A stretch of DNA of 64,000 nucleotides from Paenibacillus planticolens. Lineage in GTDB: Bacteria; Bacillota; Bacilli; Paenibacillales; NBRC-103111. The notes below the pieces were generated by a model. It worked only from the letters and a program-made list of their open reading frames with translations, was not told where the DNA came from and made no database searches. The stretch lies in contig NZ_WHNZ01000081.1 in assembly GCF_013141725.1 (NCBI RefSeq), positions 62,001 to 126,000 on the forward strand. The letters are read 5' to 3'. Positions 28,401 to 36,660 of the stretch are shown in pieces. The translations under genes and the position numbers were made by a program. Every line of letters begins with the position of its first letter. The stretch's first letter is position 1.

Positions 28401-28447
28401 TTGCCGACCTTGCGATGATCGCGAGATGGATACTCGTCACCCCATAA
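25403..28447 (+). CDS. Secreted GH29-like (alpha-L-fucosidase fold) protein with cohesin, FIVAR and dockerin
   Basis: A 1014-aa protein. Order: signal peptide (1-26), very like that of the gene before; catalytic-type barrel (27-335); Ig-like atrophied-Big type (343-428); CBM6/35-like (431-570); Big_4-like (572-650); Ig-like (651-738); cohesin-like (741-872); FIVAR (873-950); dockerin (951-1014). The barrel follows the GH29 pattern: a helix then KGIKLMLYLPS, and a strand ending WWFDGFY, where Asp197 would be the nucleophile. The usual KHHDGF strand of GH29 is replaced by WVLFTIGQNSGYY, so this is a distant member and fucose is only one possible substrate. The tail from the Big_4 module on is almost a copy of the previous gene's tail. 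ATG start at 25403 with the same CGGGTGAA upstream region as its neighbour. Confidence 0.8.
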   Translation: MMRKLFVFIVLCMMIAQFMPMPAAKAQLNNSNTDWMSGNYGVGFHYLQNWINETKNGGSKEWNDAVNAFDVNRFANDVSQTGAKWVLFTIGQNSGYYDAPNATIDSYSGYQPGERNSNRDLIMDMADALQAKGIKLMLYLPSNAPKLDENIARGFGLSKTDSNGNWHVDETFVQKWAQVIKEYSERYGTKIAGWWFDGFYNANGFQPAWGKYYSDAAKSGNPNSVIALNLGASSFKKASDYQDYLAGERGTDTILGTNITGRWIEGIQWHAFTPFGGWSGDSITRKDLEVIDYTNQVISNGRAITWNIGVTFDGKITTNHFNMFKRIKDSLGNGSGNGETMSAAEVAAAITTISAPAVNAVSLTFPAVPSAFTVRIKSSDNTDVIRTDGSIIPPNTAAAVNLVLEVTKKSDGTKADTASIQVKVPAKSAYTLYEGESYLPPAPWLTYSAGLTFSTANDANASGGKYLQTAAAPKVGDWIEFAVNVPEAGTYNVVFGYKTNNNRGTTQLSIDGKAQGAPVDEYLASQTFTSADLGNITFATAGSHSFRFVVTGKNASSSSYNITWDYLKLVSVLPVIVSIDPVQLDTETETMPELPPFVTAVYSDNSTKEAAVTWDPIDPSQYVSPGSFTVEGTVAGTSTKAVATITVTEAAPELIAERITSIQDPAQGATILALPAVPRGFAIKIKQSDDLSVIKTDGTIDPPSEDKTVNVVLEITRLSDGSAAETDAIPVFVPGVQVSAAPQVTLHVTDSVYAGGPFDLTVGAQHVKGSIYGYDITVHYDSSKVDLLSAEALKDALVIVDTNAVTGQLRILAVAIGDDKAANANGDLLVIHGKAKSLAEPAAVSLSAALVVANGDGAETQLGSASHDLQITYADKAALNALVAEAHNTVNAAEEGTQPGQYPAGSKAVLNAAIDRAEAVASNPSATQQLIDQAAADLSAALQTFLASVITGVPGDINNDGKVSIGDLAIVAKYYGKSSTDADWDAYKFADLNHDGVIDIADLAMIARWILVTP
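27120..28430 (+). repeat. Duplicated coding segment, copy 2
   Basis: Counterpart of 24000-25300. The copies have drifted mainly in the dockerin linker and the last residues (ILVTP here, ILDAQ there), while the cohesin-coding part is nearly unchanged. Confidence 0.8.
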
Positions 28448-28471
28448 TATCCTTGAATGGGAATATCGTTT

Positions 28472-28509
28472 GGGGGGAAGAGAGGAACTCCTTTCTCTCC
28501 CCTCTTTTC
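28472..28509 (+). terminator. Imperfect hairpin with T-rich tail (possible partial terminator)
   Basis: A G/A-rich left arm starting GGGG at 28474 pairs imperfectly with a C/T-rich right arm ending CCCC at 28502, followed by TCTTTTCT. It may terminate part of the transcripts before the next gene, or process them. Confidence 0.5.
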
Positions 28510-28563
28510 TAATCGCAGTGAAATAAAGTAGGTAAGATTTAATCGAGAGGAGTCCACCTGATA

Positions 28564-31500
28564 ATGAAGCGAAGAAACCGTATGTTTAAATCGATGCTTC
28601 TTACGGTCGTTACTTCTTCCATGATTTTTGGCAACTCTTTTACAGGGTCTCACGTTCAAGTGGCAAAAGCGGCCGAACCAACTGACCCCATCGTATACGC
28701 CAAAAGAACGACAGGTACCATGGGATGGCACGCTACTTCCTATGGCGGCGGATTTACTGAGGCGAATATGAAAGCGAATGTGGATTGGATTGCAGCGGAG
28801 TATAAAGACTTCGGCTACGAATATATCCAAATTGACGGTTGGATCAACACCGGGATCCGGCATAATGAGAACGGATATATTACCCATTACAAAACATGGG
28901 CGAACGATTACAAATACTGGGCGGATTACGTTCATGCCAAAGGCTTGAAATATGCGGTGTACTATAATCCCTCATGGGTTCTTAAGTCGATTGCCGATGA
29001 CGAGACAGTTAAAGTCGTGGGCACGGATATTAAAATCAAAGATATCGTGAACACGACCGATCCGAGCAAAAGCTTCCAGGACTGGTATATGGTTGACCCT
29101 AGTAAACCGGGAGCGGAACAATACATCAAGGGAATGGTGAATTACTACAGAAGCATCGGAGCCGATATGCTGAAGGTCGATTTCATCAGACTTTTCGATG
29201 ATGCATACGGCGCTGCGGCGACTGAAACCTTCTACCGCTGGATGAGAGAAGCAGCCGGTGATAACTTCATCCTCTATTATGCGAACCAAAAAAATCGCAA
29301 CCATGCTGATGCTGAAAATAAGTACGCAGATCTGATCAGAGCAAGTGAAGACTGGAGAACGGATACCAACGTGCAGGGTGTATGGTGGCATACCAGCGTA
29401 CGCAATAGAGGGACTGTCCAGGATAACAAGTGGCCGCCGGCCTACAATCTTTTTGACGGATTCGTATGGCTATCGGATGTTTCAGGGCCGGGGAAAGTTG
29501 CGCTTGACGGAGACTTCAGCATATTAAGCTCAACGGGAAGCACGGATGCGGAAAAGAAATTTAGAATCAGCCTGCTGGCGATGGCCGGGAGCAGCATAAA
29601 CATTGGCGATCGATACTCGAATATCGGCAATAATGACGTGTACTATAAAAACTGGGAAATTATCGATATGAACAAGCTCGGCTTTGTGGGCAAGCCGTTA
29701 GTCAGAGACGTGAAAAGCCCGCTCAGCCAAGTTTGGAAAGGCCAACTGCCTGACGGAACCTGGATCGTCGGTTTATTTAACCGGGAAGATTCCGCCCAGA
29801 CAAGATCGATTGATTTTGCCCGCGATTTGGGGCTGAACGGCAATTATCTGGTAAGCGATATGTGGTCTCATGCTAACCTCGGGACCATGTCGTCGTATAG
29901 CGAAAATGTTCAACCTCATAGTGTCAGACTGCTTAAAATATCCAAACTGTCGATGGAACCGTATGGCGCATTCTTCGCCGGATCGCAGCAGGTCACGCTG
30001 AACGCTGTCGATCCTCAGGCGGAAATCCATTATACAACGGACGGCAGCGAACCTACTTCCAGTTCCCCTGTGTACAAAGCTCCATTTACAGTAAACCAGT
30101 CTTCGACAGTCCGTGCCAAAATTACACAAGGAAGCGGGCAAGGTTACGAAGCGGCAGCAAGGTTCATCCAATCGGATATCGATCCGATCGTGAATATCGC
30201 AGCCGGCATCACATCGGTTGCAGCGCCGGTTAAAGATCAGAAAAATTTAATTTTGCCGACGGTACCTTCGGGATATACGATCAGAATCAAAAATTCGGAT
30301 CAACCGAATGTCATCAAAACGGATGGAACGATCATCCCTCCAGCGGCGGATACGATTGTAAACCTCGTTTTTGAAGTCATGAGAACGTCGGATGCGGTCA
30401 CGAGGGATACCGCCGGCATTCCGGTGGTTGTACCGGCTGGGACTCGCGATACCGGAGAACCCGTAACCGATTTTATCGTCAGCACGCCGAATGATTACAC
30501 GACGATTTATGGCAGCAGAACTGTGCAGCTGAAAGCGCAGCATCCATTGCAAGAGACCGTAAGCTGGTCTGTTGTCAATCAGGACGGAACGGCTGCAGTC
30601 GACGCTAAGATTAATGCGAACGGATTATTATACGCGACCAAAGAAGGCGTCTATCAAGTTATGGCAACGTCAAAATCAGGTGACATTGCGAAAATACAGA
30701 TTACTTTTGCTCAAATGTCCCCTATGTCTAATTTAGCGGTTGCGGGAAATGGCAGCGTCATTGGATCCACGCTTACAGGATCTTATCCGCCTTCGAATGT
30801 GTTCGACGGTCAAACGAATACATTCTTTGACCATAGTACAGGGACTCCGTATGTCGGATGGGATTTTGGCGCCGGCAATGCCAAAGCGGTAAATTTTGTC
30901 CGATTTTATCCGCGTGCGAATTTTGAGGGACGGATGTTAAGCGGAAAAATCCAAGGCTCGAACTCGGCAACCAGCGGCTATGTCGATTTGTATACGTTTA
31001 CCGCTGCACCGACGCCCGGATGGAATTTCATTGCTTTGGATAATAAAACGGCTTATCGCTATTACCGATATACTTCGGCACAAGCCGATCGAGGCAACGT
31101 AGCTGAGCTTGAGTTTTACATCAATATCGATAGAACGGTTCTTGGCAGTCAAATCGCTGCCTCCAAATCGCTCCACGAGGGCAATTATACGCCGTCTACC
31201 TGGGGGGCGCTGCAAGCTGCGCTGACGGAGGCGATCCGGGTGAATGAAAATGCAGCCACGACACAAGCTCAATTGGATCAGGCTGCAGCCAGCCTGCGGA
31301 CGGCAATGGCGGGACTGGAAATAGAGCCCAATTCCCCTGCGAGCATTGCAAACGGAATAAAGGCGATTGAAGCGCCGGCCAAAGGCGCCACATCCTTGAC
31401 CCTGCCGACGGTGCCCGACGGATTCACAATAAAGATCAATTACACCGATGGCCCAGCCGTTATTCATTCGGACGGGACGATAACCCCTCCGCAAGAGGAA

Positions 31501-32427
31501 GCAACGGTGCTTGTCGTACTGGAAGTAACCCGAACATCCGATGGCGCTACAGCGGAAACCGATTTGATTCCAGTGGTCGTGCCTGGAGTCTACGTCCCTG
31601 CTGCGGTGCATGCTTCGCTGCATGGAGCCGACAGTGTTTTTGCCGGCGGGCAGTTCGACCTGACCTACGGATTGGAACATGTGAAAGACGGCATCTACGG
31701 CCAAGATCTTACATTTACGTATGACCCGTCGAAAGTTGAGTTTGCCGGAGCGGATTCCGTGAAGACAGGATTTACAATCGTGAATAAAAAGGAAACGCCG
31801 GGACAAGTGCGCATCATCGCCGCCAGCATCGGTGGAGATGCGGCGGCGGGGGCCAACGGCGATTTGTTGACGCTGCACTTCCGAGCCAAGGCGCTTGCCG
31901 AAACGTCAACATCCGCTATCGCGATATCCAAAGCGGTGATCGCAAGCGGCGAGGGAGCGGAAACGCAAGTGGAAGGCGCTTCGCACGGCTTGACCATCAC
32001 GTACGTGGATAAAACGGCACTCCACGCTCTTATCGCCGAGGCGCAGCAAACGCATGACGCTGCTGAGGAAGGCACGCATGCCGGCCAATATCCGGCGGGC
32101 TCGAAAGCGGCGCTGCTGGCGGCAATGTCCAGCGCGCGGACAGTCGCAGGCGATGCAGCGGCTACGCAGCCGCAAGTACAGCAAGCGGCGGCAGACTTGA
32201 GCACGGCGCTGCAAGCATTTAGGGCTTCGGTCATCACCGGAACTCCGGGTGATGTGAACGGCGACGGTAAAGTCACTGTCGGCGACTTGGCGATTGTTGC
32301 GAAGTACTACGGCAAAGACTCAACCGATCCGCAGTGGGATCTTTATAAATTCGGGGATCTGAACGGCGACGGCAAAATTGATATTGAAGACCTGGCAATC
32401 ATCGCAAGAAAGATTTTCGAATCTTAA
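28564..32427 (+). CDS. Secreted GH27-like clan D glycosidase with CBM32, cohesin, FIVAR and dockerin
   Basis: A 1287-aa protein. Order: signal peptide (1-36); clan D alpha-galactosidase-like barrel and sheet (37-460); chitobiase-C-type module (464-536, IHYTTDGSEPT); Ig-like atrophied-Big (540-628); second Ig-like (637-715); CBM32/F5-8C-like (718-855, SNVFDGQTNTFFDH); short FIVAR (856-920); Ig-like (925-1010); cohesin-like (1013-1145); FIVAR (1146-1224); dockerin (1225-1287). The probable nucleophile is Asp206 in MLKVDFIR; the acid/base lies in the SEDWRTD stretch at 261-267 and could be Asp263 or Asp267. It differs from the GH27 enzyme at 16974 (for example GWHATSYGGG in place of GWSSWS), so the two probably have different substrates. 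A GAGAGGAG box precedes the ATG. Confidence 0.82.
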   Translation: MKRRNRMFKSMLLTVVTSSMIFGNSFTGSHVQVAKAAEPTDPIVYAKRTTGTMGWHATSYGGGFTEANMKANVDWIAAEYKDFGYEYIQIDGWINTGIRHNENGYITHYKTWANDYKYWADYVHAKGLKYAVYYNPSWVLKSIADDETVKVVGTDIKIKDIVNTTDPSKSFQDWYMVDPSKPGAEQYIKGMVNYYRSIGADMLKVDFIRLFDDAYGAAATETFYRWMREAAGDNFILYYANQKNRNHADAENKYADLIRASEDWRTDTNVQGVWWHTSVRNRGTVQDNKWPPAYNLFDGFVWLSDVSGPGKVALDGDFSILSSTGSTDAEKKFRISLLAMAGSSINIGDRYSNIGNNDVYYKNWEIIDMNKLGFVGKPLVRDVKSPLSQVWKGQLPDGTWIVGLFNREDSAQTRSIDFARDLGLNGNYLVSDMWSHANLGTMSSYSENVQPHSVRLLKISKLSMEPYGAFFAGSQQVTLNAVDPQAEIHYTTDGSEPTSSSPVYKAPFTVNQSSTVRAKITQGSGQGYEAAARFIQSDIDPIVNIAAGITSVAAPVKDQKNLILPTVPSGYTIRIKNSDQPNVIKTDGTIIPPAADTIVNLVFEVMRTSDAVTRDTAGIPVVVPAGTRDTGEPVTDFIVSTPNDYTTIYGSRTVQLKAQHPLQETVSWSVVNQDGTAAVDAKINANGLLYATKEGVYQVMATSKSGDIAKIQITFAQMSPMSNLAVAGNGSVIGSTLTGSYPPSNVFDGQTNTFFDHSTGTPYVGWDFGAGNAKAVNFVRFYPRANFEGRMLSGKIQGSNSATSGYVDLYTFTAAPTPGWNFIALDNKTAYRYYRYTSAQADRGNVAELEFYINIDRTVLGSQIAASKSLHEGNYTPSTWGALQAALTEAIRVNENAATTQAQLDQAAASLRTAMAGLEIEPNSPASIANGIKAIEAPAKGATSLTLPTVPDGFTIKINYTDGPAVIHSDGTITPPQEEATVLVVLEVTRTSDGATAETDLIPVVVPGVYVPAAVHASLHGADSVFAGGQFDLTYGLEHVKDGIYGQDLTFTYDPSKVEFAGADSVKTGFTIVNKKETPGQVRIIAASIGGDAAAGANGDLLTLHFRAKALAETSTSAIAISKAVIASGEGAETQVEGASHGLTITYVDKTALHALIAEAQQTHDAAEEGTHAGQYPAGSKAALLAAMSSARTVAGDAAATQPQVQQAAADLSTALQAFRASVITGTPGDVNGDGKVTVGDLAIVAKYYGKDSTDPQWDLYKFGDLNGDGKIDIEDLAIIARKIFES

Positions 32428-32452
32428 TACAACTGTTTAAACACTAATTCAG

Positions 32453-32479
32453 GGGGGATGGCAAAGAATACCATTCCCC
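32453..32479 (+). other. Intercistronic hairpin
   Basis: GGGGGATGG (32453-32461) pairs with CCATTCCCC (32471-32479) through one G-T wobble, 9-nt loop. No T-run. Same position and style as the other gaps of the cluster. Confidence 0.6.
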
Positions 32480-32512
32480 GATTTAGCAGCCTGAGAAAAA
32501 GGAGAAATTACA

Positions 32513-35500
32513 TTGTCCAAAATGAGAAAATGGATTGTAAGTATGATGGTTTTGGTCTTTTGTATGCTGGCGTCGTCTTTTCCTGCGGGAAGAGGGACTG
32601 CTGCAGCGGCTGATGCCCAATCTGAAGCTGAGAAGCTCGTCAAGCTGCAATCGTCCAATATGCTGCTGAACGATACGTTTCAATGGGCAACGGGTCAGGC
32701 GCTTGAGTTTGTCCAAACGGGCAAAACGGGACCGAACAATGTGAACAACGGAGGCGGTCAAGCGGGTCCGTTTGCCTATATCCCCTCTTACTGGGCGGGG
32801 TATAAGCACCGCACGGCGTTTTATAGCCGAGACTTTGTGCATCAGTCAGCAGGTGCGCACATGATCGGGCTTGATAATGAGAACCTCAGCATGTTCAAAA
32901 CTTTTGCCAAAGGGATGACAGAGGCCAGAAAGTGGTACACCCTATGGGCGTTTAACTTTGACGGCTCTAACTATACGATCGACTGGAAGAGCGACACCAA
33001 TTTTGTCCGCGAGGTGCCAGCCCAGTTTGAGCTCGTACAAAAAGCGTATAAGCAGTATCTTTGGACAGGAAACAACGACTATATCAATGATCCCTACTTG
33101 TGGAATTTCTACACGAAGGTTGTAACCGATTTCATTACGGAACACGATACGAATGGCAATGGAATTGCCGAGGGCACAGGCAACGGCATTTTCTCCGGCG
33201 CGGTGAGCTATAACGAAAGAAGCGGCGAAAAAATTATCGAAGCCGGGGACGCGATCGCTTCGCAGTATCAAGCCTTCCTTGCTTATGCAAACATGCTAAA
33301 AGCGAAAGGCTTGGACGCCGAAGCCGCTAAGTTTTTCGTTAAATCGCAAAATTTGAAAGATTACTTCAACACCGAATGGAGCGTCAAGAACGGTGACACG
33401 ACAGGCAACTATGTCAGGGCATTGGATTTTGACGGAGTAACGAAATATACCGATTTCGGCAAAGAGAACAGCTGGTTCATGCCGATGAAGCTCATCACCG
33501 AACCGGGTCAAAGAAACAGCAATTATCTGGACTTTATTTCCGACCAAATCGGCAACGGCTTGAAATATACCAGTTTGGACTCGGGAGCAACGAAAGATAA
33601 GCCAAATTCTCCAACTAATATTGAGGCGTATTCCTATCTGCCTGATACGTTTTACCCGTACAACCGGGTGAACGAGGGCTGGAAATGGCTTAAATTCCTC
33701 ATGGAAACAAGGGTAAACAGACACGAGCAATATAACAACGGCACTAAGACAAATGGCGAATATCCGGAAATTTCCTACACCATTATCGGCAACGTCATTG
33801 AAGGGCTGATGGGTATTGAACCTGATGCGCCTAATCATACGGTAGCGACTGCGCCTAGGCTGGTTACGAGCGAGGTACCCGACGTGAAGATTGATTTTCT
33901 TCCTAGTGGAGATAACCGTATCAGCGTTGCCCACATCGGCAACACCAAAACCGTGCTTCAAAATAATACGGGTACGGGGCCGCTTACATGGGAAGCGCGC
34001 TTTTACGGCGATTATCCAACGATTAACCTAGACGGAACCAACCTAACGGCACTACATAAAACAGTGAATGGTGCGAAGGTAAGCTATATCACGGCCTCGG
34101 TTCCTGTCGGTTCAACCGCTCAAGCGGAGGCAATCGTATCCGGCACAGCGGAAAAGGCGGCGGCGCCTTCCAGCGACAAGCCTGCCGGCACATACAGCAC
34201 CACAGTAACAGCAACCTTATCGGCTTCAACGCCCAATGCCAAAATCTATTACACATTGGACGGCAAAACGCCAACAAGAGACTCAAACTTGTACACCGGA
34301 CCGTTCGTTATACAAAAAAGCGCTGTGTTAAAGGCATTTTCCGCCAGCGAAGACAGGCTGGACAGCGATGTCGTTTCTTATGCTTATACGATTAACGCGC
34401 CGGCTGTTGAAACGCCGACTGCGAATCAAGCGGCTGGCACGTATAATGCACCATTCTCGGTTAGGTTGAGTACGACCACAGCAGACGCGGACATTTATTA
34501 CACGACGGACGGAACGGCACCGACAAAGAACAGTACAAAATACGTAAATCCAATCGCAATTTCCAAAACAACTACGCTAAAAGCAATAGCGTTTAAGGAG
34601 GGTTGGGTAAATAGCGAAGCAGCGGCTTTCGTCTATACCATAGTCCCGCCTAAGACCAATGCGCCAACAGCAAGCAAAGCGACAGGACGATACGCAGACG
34701 CGTTCCGGGTCACATTGGCGTCAGGAACGGAAGGGGCAGCGATCTACTATACAACAAACGGCGATACGCCGACGAAAAACAGCACGCCGTATACAGGGGC
34801 TATCGACATAGCCAAATCGACTTCGTTAAAAGCTGTTGCCGTGAAGGAAGGATACTACGATAGCGATGTTGCCTCATTCGTATATATCATTCAGCAAACA
34901 CTTCCTGAACCGGCAAGCAAACCGGCTTATCTTTCCGATTTGAACTGGACTAGCGCAACAAGCGGTTGGTCGGGTCATCCGCCGCTCAAGGACCATGCCG
35001 TTAACAGCGCCAGCACACCGATTAAAATCAATGGCACGACGTATCAAAAAGGTATCGGAACCCATGCGATTTCAACGATCAAATATAACATTGGCGGGGG
35101 ATACGGCAAGTTTAAAGCCGTTATCGGCATTGACGATGTAAAGAATGTCAAGGGCTCCCCGAGCACCATCTGGTTTGAAGTGTTAGGCGACGGGATTTCA
35201 CTTTATAAGAGCCCGGTTCTGGACTGCGTGAACGGCCCTGCGCCAGGGATTCCGATTGAAGTGGATATAACAGGCGTATACGAACTTACGCTATATGTGG
35301 ACGATGCGGGCACGCCGGTCGGCAATCCAAACAACAGCGACCATGCTGACTGGGCTAATGCGCAAATCGTACCGCGGAGCGATGTTGTCGGCATCAGCCT
35401 GAACAAACCGGCAGCGGACCTGACGGTCGGCGGTACGGAGCAGCTGGTTCCGACGATTTCGCCAGCCAATGCGACGAATCCAAATGTGACATGGTCATCT

Positions 35501-36466
35501 AGCGCTCCACAAATCGCAGCTGTAGATGCCACAGGAAAAGTTACCGCAGTCTCCGCTGGCACTGCCGTCATCACGGTAATTACAAATGATGGCGGGTTTA
35601 CGGCAACGGCAACCGTCAAAGTAACGGCAATAAACAACAAGCTGGAAGCAACGCTAAGCGGAGCCGATCATGTCAATGCCGGCGAGTCGTTTAGCTTGAC
35701 TTACGGATTGCCCCATGCGAAGGAAAGCATCTACGGGCAAGATTTAACTTTCACCTATGATCCGCAAAAAGTGGCTTTGATTTCGGCAGAATCATTGGGA
35801 GAAGATTTCCTAATCGTGGGTCAAAAAGAATCGGCAGGGCGTCTTCGAATCATCGCAGCAAGCCTTGGCGAAGGTACTGCATCGAAAGCAGACGGAGATT
35901 TACTGAAGCTTACTTGGAGAGCGAAAACAGTCAATGAATCGGCAGTGACCGCGATTGCTTTATGGAGTGCGGTGGTTGCTGGCGGTGACGGAGCGGAGAC
36001 GCAGCTTGACGGAGTGTCGCACAGCATAACCGTCACTTATGTGGACAAAGCAGCGCTTAACGCGCTCATCGCCGAGGCGCAGCAAGCACATGACGCTGCT
36101 GTGGAAGGCACGCATGCCGGCCAATATCCGGCGGGGGCCAAGCGCGCGCTGCTGACAGCCATCTCCACTGCGCAGACAATCGTTGGCGACCCAGCGGCCA
36201 CGCAAACACAAGTGCAGCAAGCGGCGGTTGATTTGAGTGCGGCGCTGCAAGCCTTCAAGGCGTCGGTCATCGCCGGGGTACCGGGGGATGTGAACGGCGA
36301 TAGTAAAGTCACTGTCGGCGACTTGGCGATTGTTGCGAAATACTACGGTAAAACGTCAGCAGATAGCGGTTGGGATCAATACAAGTTTGCGGATCTGAAT
36401 CATGACGGCATCATCGATATTGCCGATCTTGCGATCATCGCAAGCAAAATCCTTGAAGATATCTAA
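32513..36466 (+). CDS. Secreted six-hairpin-type hydrolase with three chitobiase-C modules, NPCBM, cohesin, FIVAR and dockerin
   Basis: A 1317-aa protein with a TTG start eight bases after AAGGAG; the ATG nine bases later is too far from the box. Order: signal peptide (about 1-33); (alpha/alpha)6-like catalytic domain (35-450) rich in Trp/Tyr with SYWAGYKHRTAFYSRD and an EHDTNGNGIAEG loop; beta domain (451-545); three chitobiase-C-type repeats (548-797), each with the YYTxDGxxPT motif; NPCBM (800-955) with YLSDLNW and GIGTH; Big_2-like (958-1040); cohesin-like (1042-1175); FIVAR (1178-1254); dockerin (1255-1317). The catalytic family is not certain; alpha-rhamnosidase-like or glucoamylase-like six-hairpin enzymes are the nearest folds that I can suggest. 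It is probably the last gene before a break in the cluster. Confidence 0.75.
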   Translation: MSKMRKWIVSMMVLVFCMLASSFPAGRGTAAAADAQSEAEKLVKLQSSNMLLNDTFQWATGQALEFVQTGKTGPNNVNNGGGQAGPFAYIPSYWAGYKHRTAFYSRDFVHQSAGAHMIGLDNENLSMFKTFAKGMTEARKWYTLWAFNFDGSNYTIDWKSDTNFVREVPAQFELVQKAYKQYLWTGNNDYINDPYLWNFYTKVVTDFITEHDTNGNGIAEGTGNGIFSGAVSYNERSGEKIIEAGDAIASQYQAFLAYANMLKAKGLDAEAAKFFVKSQNLKDYFNTEWSVKNGDTTGNYVRALDFDGVTKYTDFGKENSWFMPMKLITEPGQRNSNYLDFISDQIGNGLKYTSLDSGATKDKPNSPTNIEAYSYLPDTFYPYNRVNEGWKWLKFLMETRVNRHEQYNNGTKTNGEYPEISYTIIGNVIEGLMGIEPDAPNHTVATAPRLVTSEVPDVKIDFLPSGDNRISVAHIGNTKTVLQNNTGTGPLTWEARFYGDYPTINLDGTNLTALHKTVNGAKVSYITASVPVGSTAQAEAIVSGTAEKAAAPSSDKPAGTYSTTVTATLSASTPNAKIYYTLDGKTPTRDSNLYTGPFVIQKSAVLKAFSASEDRLDSDVVSYAYTINAPAVETPTANQAAGTYNAPFSVRLSTTTADADIYYTTDGTAPTKNSTKYVNPIAISKTTTLKAIAFKEGWVNSEAAAFVYTIVPPKTNAPTASKATGRYADAFRVTLASGTEGAAIYYTTNGDTPTKNSTPYTGAIDIAKSTSLKAVAVKEGYYDSDVASFVYIIQQTLPEPASKPAYLSDLNWTSATSGWSGHPPLKDHAVNSASTPIKINGTTYQKGIGTHAISTIKYNIGGGYGKFKAVIGIDDVKNVKGSPSTIWFEVLGDGISLYKSPVLDCVNGPAPGIPIEVDITGVYELTLYVDDAGTPVGNPNNSDHADWANAQIVPRSDVVGISLNKPAADLTVGGTEQLVPTISPANATNPNVTWSSSAPQIAAVDATGKVTAVSAGTAVITVITNDGGFTATATVKVTAINNKLEATLSGADHVNAGESFSLTYGLPHAKESIYGQDLTFTYDPQKVALISAESLGEDFLIVGQKESAGRLRIIAASLGEGTASKADGDLLKLTWRAKTVNESAVTAIALWSAVVAGGDGAETQLDGVSHSITVTYVDKAALNALIAEAQQAHDAAVEGTHAGQYPAGAKRALLTAISTAQTIVGDPAATQTQVQQAAVDLSAALQAFKASVIAGVPGDVNGDSKVTVGDLAIVAKYYGKTSADSGWDQYKFADLNHDGIIDIADLAIIASKILEDI

Positions 36467-36494
36467 ATTGAATCGTTAGCATAGGCGTTGTATT

Positions 36495-36512
36495 AGGGGG
36501 CTGTCTCAAAAG
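36495..36512 (+). mobile_element. Possible insertion-sequence end remnant
   Basis: AGGGGGCTGTCTCAAAAG resembles the terminal inverted repeat of IS elements common in Bacilli (IS1182-like ends). No transposase frame and no second end were found in the window, so at most a solo end remains. Confidence 0.35.
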
Positions 36513-36537
36513 TTGATTCTTGATTGAACACGTAATA

Positions 36538-36608
36538 CCTTAATATTTCGAACATTTTTAATAAGATTGACTATCACTTGTCTTGGAAGAAGTCATGTAC
36601 AGTTATAA
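36538..36608 (+). promoter_or_regulatory. Conserved upstream element, copy 2
   Basis: Counterpart of 5525-5592, ending about 50 bases before the next gene. The shared blocks CTTAATATTT, ACATTTT, ATAAGAT, CTATCAC, GAAGT and ATGTACAGT appear in the same order and spacing. It implies that this gene starts a second transcription unit under the same control as the first enzyme gene. Confidence 0.5.
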
Positions 36609-36660
36609 GGTACGGCAGAATCTGAATCTTGAATATGAAAATATAGATTGGAGGAACGCA

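Noticed and set aside
36583..36660. Earlier in-frame start for the GH95/GH65-like protein
   Set aside because: It would add 26 polar residues before a normal signal peptide and lies within the conserved upstream element; GGAGG sits before the later ATG.
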